Positions 35,350 through 43,597 of a DNA stretch of 64,000 bases are shown one piece after another. Each line of letters starts with the position of its first letter. Positions within the stretch are counted from its first letter, which is position 1. The notes beneath the pieces were generated by a model that saw only the letters and a program-made list of their open reading frames with translations, had not been told where the DNA came from and made no database searches. A program made the position numbers and the translations under genes. The stretch comes from Actinoallomurus soli. Its GTDB lineage: Bacteria; Actinomycetota; Actinomycetes; Streptosporangiales; Streptosporangiaceae. The stretch covers positions 124,001-188,000 of the forward strand of contig NZ_JAMXMV010000011.1 of the NCBI RefSeq assembly GCF_024055715.1, written 5' to 3'.

Positions 35350-35366
35350 TACGAAACCATTTCGTA
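35350..35366 (+). promoter_or_regulatory. Second palindrome before the lipocalin-like gene
   Basis: TACGAAA-CCA-TTTCGTA, a perfect 7-bp dyad with a 3-base centre, lies 46 bases before the start of the secreted protein. Its sequence differs from the upstream TetR-type dyad, which suggests a second regulator. Confidence 0.5.
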
Positions 35367-35411
35367 GGCATTCGGGCTCCACCGGTTCAGGGGACCTCAC
35401 AAGGAGCCACT

Positions 35412-36485
35412 ATGCGTAAGACCACCGTCGGCGCGGCCGGCATCGCCGCCGCGCTCATCGCCTCACTCACCCTTCCCTCGGGAGGAACGGCTACGGCGAC
35501 GACCGCCGACTCGTCCGCAGCGCACCCCACCGCGCCCCAGAAGGGGCTGTCCGAGACCAGTGTCCCGGTCCTGGTCGATCCCGCCGCGAACCTCACCTAC
35601 GACCCCGACCAGCCCGACCAGTCCTGGTACCTGACCGCGCACGTGAGTGCAGGGGGCCACCGGTACGGCTTCCTGGGCCACTACCGCAACGGCGGCCTCG
35701 GCAAGCAGGGTGGCGCCATCTCGAGGGTGTCGGTGGTCAACGAGGACACCGGCTGGTACACGAGGTCGGAGATCCCCCTCCCCTTCGGCAAGGGCCTGTC
35801 CGATAAGCAGGGCGTGGACATCCACACCGACAACCTCACCTGGACCGGCGACGCCAAGGAGATGAAGCTGCACGCCAAGGTCCCCGAGGGAACCATCGAC
35901 GCCACGCTGCGCCCCCGCGGAAGCGTCCTTTACAACCTGGGGACGGGCTACTTCCCCATGTTCGGTGAGGCGAAATACTCCAACTACGAATACGCCCTGC
36001 CCACCGTGGAGACCTCCGGGACCCTCACCCTCAACGGCCGGACCGAGAAGCTCCGCGGCCAGTCCTGGCTGGACCGCCAGTGGGGACCCCTGCCCGACCT
36101 CAGCACCGGCAGCGCCTCCTGGTCCTGGATGAACCTCGACCTGTCCAACGGCGAGAAGGTCAGCGTCTGGAACCAGAAGTACGGCGACAAGACGAACAAC
36201 TTCGCGACCATCGTGAAGCCCGACGGTACCCAGACCGTCACCGAGGCGACCCTCACCCCCGACGAGTCCACCCGCTGGACCAGCCCGACCAGCGGCAAGA
36301 GCTACCCCACTCGCTGGAAGGTCAGCATCCCCGGCGAACACGCCAAGCTGAACGTCACCGTCTACGCCAAGAACCAGGAAATGCTGGTCCCCGGACCCGG
36401 CTACGAAGGCAGCGCCGCCGTCACCGGCACCTACGACCACCGCCCGGTCACCGGCACCACCTACATCGAACTCGCCGGAAAGTAG
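35412..36485 (+). CDS. Secreted lipocalin-like (AttH/CrtC-type) protein
   Basis: 357 residues with a signal peptide (about 1-32, KTTVGAAGIAAALIASLTLP) and a mature domain of the AttH/hydroxyneurosporene synthase-like lipocalin fold: DQSWYLTAHVSAGGHRYGFL, GRTEKLRGQSWLDRQWG, WSWMNLDLSNGEKVSVW. Family members bind or hydrate hydrophobic molecules; the catalytic role of this secreted form is unknown. The ATG follows AAGGAGCCACT. It is preceded by two palindromes and diverges from TetR, so ligand-induced expression is likely. A terminator follows. Confidence 0.82.
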   Translation: MRKTTVGAAGIAAALIASLTLPSGGTATATTADSSAAHPTAPQKGLSETSVPVLVDPAANLTYDPDQPDQSWYLTAHVSAGGHRYGFLGHYRNGGLGKQGGAISRVSVVNEDTGWYTRSEIPLPFGKGLSDKQGVDIHTDNLTWTGDAKEMKLHAKVPEGTIDATLRPRGSVLYNLGTGYFPMFGEAKYSNYEYALPTVETSGTLTLNGRTEKLRGQSWLDRQWGPLPDLSTGSASWSWMNLDLSNGEKVSVWNQKYGDKTNNFATIVKPDGTQTVTEATLTPDESTRWTSPTSGKSYPTRWKVSIPGEHAKLNVTVYAKNQEMLVPGPGYEGSAAVTGTYDHRPVTGTTYIELAGK

Positions 36486-36498
36486 CGTCGATCGGTCA

Positions 36499-36549
36499 AT
36501 GGCCCCGGCACCGCCCCATGAGGGTGGCGCCGGGGCCATCAGGGGGATA
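36499..36549 (+). terminator. Terminator after the lipocalin-like gene
   Basis: ATGGCCCCGGC (36499-36509) pairs perfectly with GCCGGGGCCAT (36539-36549), with further pairing possible inside the loop (ACCGCC with GGTGGC region). No T-run. The 280 bases that follow hold no gene I can support. Confidence 0.65.
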
Positions 36550-36828
36550 TCCCTCCAGGCGTGGAAATGATCTTGGCGGGTAGATGATCGACCAGGGAGA
36601 TCGCCCATCGAATTCGGGGGGATTCGAAGCCATGACCATGATCGAGGGGAATGACAGCGTCGGCCAGGCCGGGGCCGGCGTCGGCCCGATGGCGCCGATG
36701 CCGGGCGGTGGCCAGGATGTGCCGATCCGGGACCCGCGTGCCGACGCCGCCACGTCACCACCGCGGCGCGGCCCACGTGGCCTGCGGCCGAGAACCCTGC
36801 ACGTCCGTCCCGTCGGGCCGCGGCGTTC

Positions 36829-36981
36829 ATGAGTGGGCGCACGATCGCGTACTGCCGGATCTCGGCCCGGGACCAGAACCCCCAGCTGCAGCTCGACACG
36901 TTGCGCGAACACGGGTACACGCCGGGGTTGAGTAGTAGCGGTACAGCCATCAACGCCAAGCAGTCGATCTTGGGGGCCTAG
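36829..36981 (+). pseudogene. Serine recombinase N-terminal fragment
   Basis: A 50-codon frame whose first 30 residues match the start of resolvase/invertase serine recombinases (RTIAYCRISARDQNPQLQLD, then TLREHGY). The catalytic serine position of the family falls in this region (CRISARDQN). After residue 34 the sequence departs from the family and stops, so the catalytic core and DNA-binding part are gone. It is a remnant of a mobile element. Confidence 0.7.
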
Positions 36982-37038
36982 CAGGTCGGAGGCACGATCG
37001 TGGGGCCCTGATCCCGGGCGACGAGCTGCGACCTGGGG

Positions 37039-37503
37039 CTAGTCGGATTGGGGGCGCTGGTCGTCCGTGCCACGGCGGCGGGCTATGAGCTCGTCCTCGA
37101 TGCGCCGGAGAGTGGCGTTGACGATCTCGATGGTGTCGGGGTCGTCGACGATGCCCTGGAGGGTCCTGTCCCAGTTGTCGCGGAGGTACTGGAGATTCTG
37201 GTCGGCCTTCTCGGTGGGGTACAGACGTACAGCTCGGGCGTTGCGGTCGTCCACGACGCGGTCCACGAGGCCCCTCTTCTCCAGGCCGCGCAGTACCCGG
37301 CTGAAGTTGCTCGACGGAAGCAGGGTCGCCTCCGACGCGGCTCGCGCAGAGGTGCCGGGGTTGTGGTGGATGAACCGCATGACGCTGATCTCGATGGGCG
37401 TGCACGGCTCGAAGGCGGGATCGGCCGGGGGCCGCAGCTGCCGCCCCACGGCGAAGACCAGATCGGCCAGCTCGTGGAGGCTGGCGGCTTTGACATCGCT
37501 CAT
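37039..37503 (-). CDS. MarR family transcriptional regulator
   Basis: 154 residues. The winged helix is visible at about 40-105 (IEISVMRFIHHNPGTSARAA, LPSSNFSRVLRGLEKRGLVD, DDRNARAVRLYPTEK). MarR proteins are dimeric repressors released by small aromatic or oxidising ligands. ATG 37503 is 13 bases from a 28-bp double dyad, its probable operator. It diverges from an SDR oxidoreductase followed by a VOC protein, a common arrangement for control of detoxification. Confidence 0.9.
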   Translation of the reverse strand: MSDVKAASLHELADLVFAVGRQLRPPADPAFEPCTPIEISVMRFIHHNPGTSARAASEATLLPSSNFSRVLRGLEKRGLVDRVVDDRNARAVRLYPTEKADQNLQYLRDNWDRTLQGIVDDPDTIEIVNATLRRIEDELIARRRGTDDQRPQSD

Positions 37504-37516
37504 GCCGTGAGGATAT

Positions 37517-37544
37517 CTATTGCCCGATAGCTATCACTTGATAG
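37517..37544. promoter_or_regulatory. MarR operator: two abutting CTAT-N6-ATAG dyads
   Basis: CTAT-TGCCCG-ATAG (37517-37530) is immediately followed by CTAT-CACTTG-ATAG (37531-37544); the second is a full CTATCA/TGATAG dyad. The repeat lies just before the MarR start and upstream of the SDR gene, fitting two MarR dimers side by side controlling both. Confidence 0.7.
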
Positions 37545-37630
37545 TATCGAACTGTGAGCACGCCCCTGGCCCGAAGGCCGCGGCGCTACTTGCGGGCAAT
37601 CACCCCGACTCACGGATGAGGAAACCTCCC

Positions 37631-38368
37631 ATGGATGTCAACGGAGCCGTAGTGCTCGTGACCGGAGCGTCGTCGGGCATCGGAGCGGCCACCGCACGGG
37701 CTGCCTCCCGAGCCGGTGCGCGCGTGGTGCTCGCCGCTCGCCGCGAGGAGCGCATCCGGCAGCTCGCCAAGGAACTCGGCGAGTCGGTGGCCCTGGCGGT
37801 GCCGTGCGACGTGACGGACCGGGCCCAGGTCGAGGCGGCCGTCCGAGCCGCGGTCGAGAAGTTCGGGCGGATCGACGTCCTGGTGAACAGCGCCGGCCAG
37901 GGGCTGCAAGCCACCGTCGACGTCATCGACCCCGACGACTTCCGGGCCGTCCTCGAACTCAACCTCGTCGCACCCCTGGTCACGACGCAGGCGGTTCTTC
38001 CGCAGATGCGCAAGCAGGGGGCCGGGGCCATCGTGAACGTGGGCTCCGGCATCATCTGGTCGACGCTGCCGGGATCCGGCGGGTACTCCGCCTCCAAGGC
38101 CGCTCTCCAGAAGCTCTCGGCCATCGCCCGCGCCGAGCTCGCCGACGACGGCATCGCCGTGTCGATGATGTTCCCGTCGATCACCGAGACCGAGTTCGTC
38201 GGCACGGTCCGCGGCAACGTCGAAGACGCACTGCGAATGGAGGCTTCCAGCGGACTGGCGCCTCAGTCGCCCGAGGGAGCCGCCGACACGATCCTCGACC
38301 TGATCAGGAGCGGCGCCGAGCAGGCCGACCTAGTCCCGGAAGAGTACGGCGGCACGCTCAAGAGCTGA
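37631..38368 (+). CDS. Short-chain dehydrogenase/reductase
   Basis: 245 residues of the classical SDR family. NAD(P) motif TGASSGIGAA, NSAG-type motif (VLVNSAGQG), catalytic Ser (GSGIIWS), Tyr-x-x-x-Lys in GYSASKAAL. The residue pattern AARREERI after strand 2 suggests NADPH. The start ATG 37631 has GAGGAAA eight bases upstream; ATG 37616 would add five residues. Likely repressed by the divergent MarR protein. The substrate is not readable. Confidence 0.92.
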   Translation: MDVNGAVVLVTGASSGIGAATARAASRAGARVVLAARREERIRQLAKELGESVALAVPCDVTDRAQVEAAVRAAVEKFGRIDVLVNSAGQGLQATVDVIDPDDFRAVLELNLVAPLVTTQAVLPQMRKQGAGAIVNVGSGIIWSTLPGSGGYSASKAALQKLSAIARAELADDGIAVSMMFPSITETEFVGTVRGNVEDALRMEASSGLAPQSPEGAADTILDLIRSGAEQADLVPEEYGGTLKS

Positions 38369-38449
38369 CTCGCCGGCAGCCGAACATGTCCCGACGCACA
38401 CCATGGGGCCCGGCCAGGGCGCTGCGCCCCTCACACTGAAGGAGCCGTG

Positions 38450-38836
38450 ATGGCAAACGAGTTGAACCACATCATCGTCCACTGCCGTAACCGGCGAGAG
38501 TCCGCAGCGTTTCTGGCCGACCTGATGGCCGCCTCCGCCCCCGTCGACTGGGGACGATTCACCCAGGTCAACACATCGAACAATGTCGGCATCGACTTCG
38601 CCGACGACCTGATCCCCCCTGACCGCATCAACGAAAGCCACCTCGCCTTCCTCGTGACCGACGACGAGTTCGACACGATCCTGGCGCGCCTGAAGAAAGA
38701 CTCCGTGCCCTTCTGGCCAAACCCAATGAAATCCCGCGAAGGCGAGATCAACCACCTTTACGGCGGTCGTGGACTCTACACACTCGACCCCGGCGGCACG
38801 GTCCTGACCGAGTTCATCACCACGCCCTACGCCTAA
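38450..38836 (+). CDS. VOC/glyoxalase family protein
   Basis: 128 residues with paired beta-alpha-beta-beta-beta modules: LNHIIVHCRNRRESAAFLAD opens the first, and SHLAFLVTDDEFDTILARLK the second, ending GRGLYTLDPGGTVLTEFITT. Candidate metal ligands are His8, His64-equivalent and the Glu near the end (LTEFI). It may be a dioxygenase-like or lyase-type detoxification enzyme. The ATG 38450 follows AAGGAGCCGTG. It is 81 bases after the SDR gene on the same strand and probably part of the same MarR-controlled unit. Confidence 0.85.
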   Translation: MANELNHIIVHCRNRRESAAFLADLMAASAPVDWGRFTQVNTSNNVGIDFADDLIPPDRINESHLAFLVTDDEFDTILARLKKDSVPFWPNPMKSREGEINHLYGGRGLYTLDPGGTVLTEFITTPYA

Positions 38837-39320
38837 GAGATGCCGGCAATACCGCGTGAGGAACCCCCACCGCTACACCGGGCAGACCCCACTTCCCCGC
38901 CTTGGGGCCGGAGGCGATCACCCGTTGCCGGGCAGGCCGACGCCTGGTGCTCGTCGCCGGGGTCGCCCTCCTCCGACTCGCTGGCTCGCCCGAGCCCCGG
39001 AGGAAAACGCCAGAAGCCCGGCCCTTTCAGCCTGCCGGCCAGTCGGTAAGGAGGGCCGTTCGGAGTTCGGCGGCGGTGGGGGGATCGGCCCCGGTGCGCG
39101 TGCAGTTGATGCGGCCGCCGCCACAATGAGCGACGGATCGACCGGAATTTCCGCCTCCTTGTGCGCCGCCTCATACCCGGCCTGCCGGAGGCGCTCGGTT
39201 ACGTCAGCGTCGGAACCAGCAAGCCGTACCTGTGCGCCTTGCGGTCCCCAACGCTGGAGGCGGCTTGGTCATGGACCGATGTGCAGGTAGGGCGCGCAGA
39301 TGTCCGGGACGTCGGATTGC
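38837..39320. other. Gene debris, no intact gene
   Basis: No whole gene. A minus-strand coding-like track near 39050-39270 (GAQVRLAGSDADVTERLRQA, then GYEAAHKEAEIPVDPSLIV) lacks a start and is preceded by a stop, so it seems to be the tail of a lost gene. The rest has no feature I can support. Confidence 0.45.
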
Positions 39321-39482
39321 CTTCGCCCAGCCGTTCGTCGTGGCCTGGTCCAGATCGCCGGCTTCGAGGTCGAGCCACAAGGACTCGCCGGGCACGGGGT
39401 TTACGACGGACAGGAATCTGGCGGCCTGCGAGGCCGCTGAGGAGTCCTCCGGACGTGCGAAGTGATACGCGCCGTGGTGTCT
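39321..39482 (-). pseudogene. GH25 lysozyme-like fragment
   Basis: About 54 codons on the minus strand match the middle of GH25 muramidases as in phage endolysins: AYHFARPEDSSAASQAARFL, then SVVNPVPGESLWLDLEAGDL with the catalytic-type Asp-x-Glu (LDLEAG). Flanking sequence is out of frame on both sides. It is a remnant of a lysin or exported muramidase gene. The 300 bases on its higher-coordinate side hold nothing I can assign. Confidence 0.6.
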
Positions 39483-39785
39483 CGGCGGGAGGGGCGTTCC
39501 CACGCGGGACCGTCCTGGACACCCACTCCAAGTCCTGACCCGCGCTGCTGGACTCTCTCGACGAGTTGCGGGGCCGGGGCGTGCATTCATTGCGGCTGAG
39601 CAACGCCCGGCAAGATGCACAAGCGGATCGTGGGAGCTGTAAGACGTGCCCACGGGACGGCTCCGGATGCGGCCATGGCAGCGATAGCTGCCAGTCCGGT
39701 GGCGCGGGTCCGGGCGGGGCCGGCGTGCTCGGCGACGTTCAGCCGTCCATGCCGTCGTCTGCCCAGCCCTCCGGGGTGGGGGTGC

Positions 39786-40240
39786 GCCCATCGCCGCGGT
39801 CAGGAACGTCACCGCCCACCTGCGCGCCGCCTCGCCCGTTGCCGGGGCGGCGCAGGCGGTGGCGGGCTGCTGGTAGACCTCGGCCCGGTCGACGGCCGTG
39901 ACGGCGACGATGCCCCTCATCCGGAAGCGCAGTTCCTGCGGGGACAGGCCGGGCAGGATGCGTGCGAAGGCCGCGAGATAGCGCTCACGGAGCGCGTCCT
40001 GTGCGAGGCCGGCCCAGGCGCGCACTTCCTCGGAGGGGGCGCTCAGGATCCGCACGAGCAGCCGCGATGTCTGGGCACCGCCCTCGGCACCGGTCGGCAT
40101 CCCGTCGAACAGCGGGCCCACGAACGCCTCGACGAGCTCGTGGACGTAGGGGTCCTCGGTCCGGGCGAGGATGTCGTCGAGTCTGCTGCTCTGTGCGGCG
40201 TTGATGGGCTCGATCACACGGCGGGCGACCGCGGCCAGGC
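39786..40240 (-). pseudogene. TetR regulator lacking its DNA-binding domain
   Basis: On the minus strand the frame shows a TetR C-terminal ligand domain: AAVARRVIEPINAAQSSRLD, YVHELVEAFVGPLFDG, LLVRILSAPSEEVRAW, LGLSPQELRFRMRGIVAV-type helices. The family's N-terminal helix-turn-helix is missing; the frame runs directly into the right copy of the 44-bp repeat at 40238. The break therefore coincides with the repeat, and the gene seems to have been cut by the event that placed it there. Confidence 0.7.
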
Positions 40241-40281
40241 CTGGGCGTTCTCGGTTCCACCGAGAACGCCCAGTGTCTGTT
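40238..40281. repeat. 44-bp direct repeat, right copy
   Basis: Perfect copy of 22068-22111, including the tRNA-Lys terminator hairpin (arms 40241-40254 and 40260-40273). Here no tRNA precedes it; instead it truncates the TetR remnant. It probably marks the right end of the rearranged accessory region. The following 208 bases up to the isochorismatase-like gene have no feature I can support. Confidence 0.85.
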
Positions 40282-40489
40282 CTAGGGTCGTTTGGCGGCC
40301 GTGGTTGCTCTGCGGCTGCTCGCGTGCCAGATCGCGTCAATACCGTCCCCGGGCTCCGCCGGAATGACCCCCCGGGGTTCGGTGGAGGCTCTGGACGGTG
40401 GCGGCCCGGCTCGTTCCGATCGCGGCAGCCGGGCTGTCGGCTCCAGCGTCGCGGTTCGCTGGAGCACCGAAACCTACGATGAAGCCGCC

Positions 40490-41110
40490 CTATTGCGCGG
40501 AGCCGGGGCCTTCTGCCTCACGGTCATCATCCGCCTGCGGGCTGCTCGACCGGTGGGGCCCCGCGGACGGTGTGAAGCCGGCGCAGGACAGGACTTCGAA
40601 TCCCCGGCTGGGGAAGACGGCGTCCATGAAGAAGTCGTGCATCGCCGGATCGCCGTCGGCGCAACCGTCACGCAGCACGGTCACCTGGTAGCCACGGTCT
40701 GCCGCGTCGTAACACGTCGCAGCCACCATCGCGCTGGTCGCGACTCCGGCGATCGCGAGAGTGTCGACACCGGCCGCGCGGAGCACAAGGTCGAGGTCCG
40801 TGCCGGCGAACGCGCTGGCACGGCGCTTCAGCACGAGGACGTCCTCGTCGGCGACCGGCAGATCGATCGCGGTTCCGGCCGACCCCTCGTGGAAGGCGTC
40901 ACCGGCTTCGTAGAACGTCCTGAACATTTCGTTTCCCGGCGGCAAGTCGGCCCCGTTGCCCCGGAAGGCGAAGTGCACGAACACGACGAGAGCCCCGGCC
41001 GCGCGGACGCGCGGGAGGAGTTCGGTGAGCGGCGGCACGACTTGCTTGGCGAACGGGTAATTGCTCGTGATGCCCTGCTGGATGTCGCCGACGATCAGTG
41101 CGGTGGTCAC
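40490..41110 (-). CDS. Isochorismatase-family hydrolase
   Basis: 206 residues of the isochorismatase/cysteine hydrolase fold. Candidate catalytic Asp in ALIVGDIQQG and Lys in VLVLKRRASAF. The nucleophile position of cysteine hydrolases (T-x-x-C) reads ATSAMVAAT, with Met instead of Cys, so amidase chemistry of nicotinamidase type is unlikely and isochorismatase-like or altered activity is more plausible. GTG 41110 has GGGAG upstream. It follows the M20 gene on the same strand by 151 bases and ends the minus-strand arm of the LacI locus. Confidence 0.82.
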   Translation of the reverse strand: MTTALIVGDIQQGITSNYPFAKQVVPPLTELLPRVRAAGALVVFVHFAFRGNGADLPPGNEMFRTFYEAGDAFHEGSAGTAIDLPVADEDVLVLKRRASAFAGTDLDLVLRAAGVDTLAIAGVATSAMVAATCYDAADRGYQVTVLRDGCADGDPAMHDFFMDAVFPSRGFEVLSCAGFTPSAGPHRSSSPQADDDREAEGPGSAQ

Positions 41111-41261
41111 GACTGGCTCCCGTCCAACCTCTTCATCCGGCGTCCTGTGGTCAGCGGGACACCTGCTCCGGCGATCATGATAATCATCCGACCAGGGCGT
41201 TCCTCCCACGTGGGGCGGCATGGCTTCGGACCTGCCGTGCCGACCCGACCTCCGTGACCCG

Positions 41262-42416
41262 TCATCGATGGGGCGTGCGGATGAGCGAGCCGTCCCACGC
41301 GCGGAGCAGGTGGTGCAGCGCGGCGGCCGACTCGACGATCGCGGCCACCGAGCAGGTCTCGTCGGTGACGTGCGCCTGCTCGGGGTCACCGGGCCCGTAC
41401 ACGATCACCGCGGGGTCGCCGAGCTTGCCGGTGAGGACCGAGGCGTCGGTGAAATAGGTCGCGTACTCGGGCGGCCGTGTCGAGGAACCGGGCACGAGAA
41501 GCTCCATGACCCCCGTCACGTCCGCCGGGTCGGTGGCGACCCCCGGCAGGTCGACCAGCCGCTCGATGTCGACGCCCTCGCCGGAAAGACGGGTGATCTC
41601 GGCGACCGCGTCGTCGGAGCCGAAGCCGGGGATCGTACGGATGTCCAGGCACATCTCGGCGCGGTCGGGCACGAGGTTGGGCTGCGTACCCGCGTGGAAG
41701 GTGCCGACGTTCACCGTCGCGGGTCCGTACGCCGGGCTCACGGGCCAGCCTCGATATTCGTGGATCCGCGACGCCGCACCGGCGAGCGCGGCGAGCGCGT
41801 TGCGGCCCAGTTCCGGCCGGGAGCCGTGCGCGGAGATCCCAAGGGCGCTGACCTTGAGCCAGAGTGTGCCCTTGTGCCCGAGAACGAGCCGGTTGCCCGT
41901 CGGCTCGGCGACCATGAGCAGGTCGGTGGGGGTCAGCGAGGCCTCGTCGATCAGGGCGGCGCCGTCGCAGCCGGTCTCCTCGCCGAAGGTGAACACCAGT
42001 TGCACCGCGGTGTCGCCGGGACGTTCCCGGGCGGCGCGCACCGCGGCTTCGACCTGGCAGGCGACGCCCGCCTTCATGTCGCTGGCGCCGCGGCCGAGCA
42101 GCCGTCCGTCGCGGACCTCGCCGCTCATCGGGTCGAACGACCAGCCGGACTCCTCGGCGGGCACGGTGTCCAGGTGGCCGGTGAACGTGACCGGGATCCG
42201 CGGTGCCTCGGGTCCGAAGCGCGCGATGACGTTGGCCCTGCCCGGCAGCGGTTCGTCGACGCGGACGTCGAATCCCGCGTCGTCGAGCATGTTCGCGACC
42301 AGGTCGGCGGCCGGACGCTCACCACCGCCCCTGGTGTCGATGCGCACCAGCCGCCGCGCGAGCGCGAGCGCTCCGTCCTGCCCGGCCGCATCGACTGGTC
42401 CGGCTGATCCACCCAT
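41262..42416 (-). CDS. M20 family metallo-hydrolase (ArgE/DapE-like)
   Basis: 384 residues. Dinuclear zinc site residues are visible: TGHLDTVP (His, Asp), LLGRGASDMKAG (bridging Asp), FTFGEETGC (Glu base, Glu), VAEPTG (Asp/Glu) and the late His in GDPEQAHVTDE. A dimerisation domain is inserted at about 180-290. The family cleaves amide bonds of N-acyl or carbamoyl amino acids. The ATG 42416 has AGGAGG six bases upstream. It lies 26 bases downstream of LacI and likely shares its transcript. Confidence 0.9.
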   Translation of the reverse strand: MGGSAGPVDAAGQDGALALARRLVRIDTRGGGERPAADLVANMLDDAGFDVRVDEPLPGRANVIARFGPEAPRIPVTFTGHLDTVPAEESGWSFDPMSGEVRDGRLLGRGASDMKAGVACQVEAAVRAARERPGDTAVQLVFTFGEETGCDGAALIDEASLTPTDLLMVAEPTGNRLVLGHKGTLWLKVSALGISAHGSRPELGRNALAALAGAASRIHEYRGWPVSPAYGPATVNVGTFHAGTQPNLVPDRAEMCLDIRTIPGFGSDDAVAEITRLSGEGVDIERLVDLPGVATDPADVTGVMELLVPGSSTRPPEYATYFTDASVLTGKLGDPAVIVYGPGDPEQAHVTDETCSVAAIVESAAALHHLLRAWDGSLIRTPHR

Positions 42417-42442
42417 CCTCGGCCTCCTGATCAGTGCTGGGC

Positions 42443-43480
42443 TCACCGGCCCGGCCGGCGTGCCGCCCCCGCCCTGGTGCTGTCGCGCACCACGAGTGTC
42501 GGTACGAGCGCGATGCGGGCGGACGGGCCTCGGTCGGTGTCCCCGGCCCGGCTCGCCGCGGCCAGCAGCCGCACCGCCTCCTCGGCGATGCGGTCACGGG
42601 GCTGATCCACCGTGGTCAGCGCGGGCTCGCCGAGCCGCGAGAACTCGATGTTGTCGTATCCGGTCACCTGGACCTGATCGGGGACCGCGATGCCGTGCGC
42701 GCGGCAGGCGCGCGTGACCCCGAGAGCGATCAGATCGTCGGCGCACACGATCGCGTCCGGCATGTTCCCGGCATTGACGAGGCGGGCCGCGGCGGTCTCG
42801 CCCCAGTCGACGCTGTAGTCACCGAGGAAGACCTGATCAGGGTGGACGCTCATGCCCAGCTCCTCCGCGCGGCGCCGGAACCCGGCGAACCGCTGCTCGG
42901 TGGAGGAGTTGGTCATCAGGGAGCCGATGAAGGCCGCCGAACGCGCCCCGCCCTCATGGAGATGGTCCATGACCAGGCGCATCGCGGCGACGTCGTCCAC
43001 GCCCACCCAGTCGGTGTTGGTACCGCCGACGAACCGGTCGAGTTGTACCAGCGGCAGCCGGTCCGCCGTCTCCTGGACCGCGGGGCCGCTCTCGGTGCCA
43101 TGGCTCGGGCTGACGATGATGCCGTCGACGTTGCGCGCCGCGAGCGAGGACAGACGCCGGGCCTCGATCGCCGGGTCGGAGCGGGCATCGGAGAGGAACA
43201 GCTCCTTGCCCTCGCGTTCGAGCACGTGCTCGACGCTTTCCACCAGTGAGGTGAAGAACGGATTGGAGATGCTCGGCACGACCATGCCCACGGTGTCGGT
43301 CCGGCTGTTGCGCAGTGCCCGCGCGATGGGGTTGACCTGGTAGCCCAACTCCTCGGCCGCGCGCCGGACCCTGCGCTCCACCGCGGCCGAAACGGGTCCC
43401 TTGCCGGAGAGGACGCGGGACACCGTGGCCGTGGAGACGCCGGCGCGCTCGGAGACCTGGGCAATCGTGACGCGCTGCAA
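42443..43480 (-). CDS. LacI family transcriptional regulator
   Basis: 345 residues: N-terminal HTH (TIAQVSERAGVSTATVSRVL, then the hinge helix region IARALRNSRTDTVG) and a periplasmic-binding-like effector domain. The TTG start at 43478-43480 is forced by the frame and has GGAAGG upstream; it lies within an operator-like sequence (43476-43489), which implies autorepression. A near-identical site precedes the divergent BtpA operon. It is the likely repressor of the whole locus, released by the imported sugar or a product of it. Confidence 0.92.
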   Translation of the reverse strand: MQRVTIAQVSERAGVSTATVSRVLSGKGPVSAAVERRVRRAAEELGYQVNPIARALRNSRTDTVGMVVPSISNPFFTSLVESVEHVLEREGKELFLSDARSDPAIEARRLSSLAARNVDGIIVSPSHGTESGPAVQETADRLPLVQLDRFVGGTNTDWVGVDDVAAMRLVMDHLHEGGARSAAFIGSLMTNSSTEQRFAGFRRRAEELGMSVHPDQVFLGDYSVDWGETAAARLVNAGNMPDAIVCADDLIALGVTRACRAHGIAVPDQVQVTGYDNIEFSRLGEPALTTVDQPRDRIAEEAVRLLAAASRAGDTDRGPSARIALVPTLVVRDSTRAGAARRPGR

Positions 43481-43489
43481 TCGTTTACC
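43476..43489. promoter_or_regulatory. LacI operator at its own start
   Basis: TGCAATCGTTTACC matches the site before the BtpA operon (TGCAATCGATTACA) at 12 of 14 positions. It overlaps the TTG start of LacI. Confidence 0.55.
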
Positions 43490-43597
43490 TTCCCGACCCG
43501 CTCCGAGATGGGAGCGTCACTGATCAACAGCGACGAAGTCGAGTATAGACCCTTGACGTCCTGCGGATACGCCACCTACGGTTCAACCCAACTTCAC

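Noticed and set aside
36584-36832. An 82-codon plus-strand frame before the recombinase stub
   Set aside because: No ribosome site, no family, and it lies in remnant DNA; coding status cannot be supported.
42443-43249. Plus-strand open frames opposite LacI and M20
   Set aside because: Both strands cannot carry the conserved HTH and metal motifs; the minus-strand genes have them.
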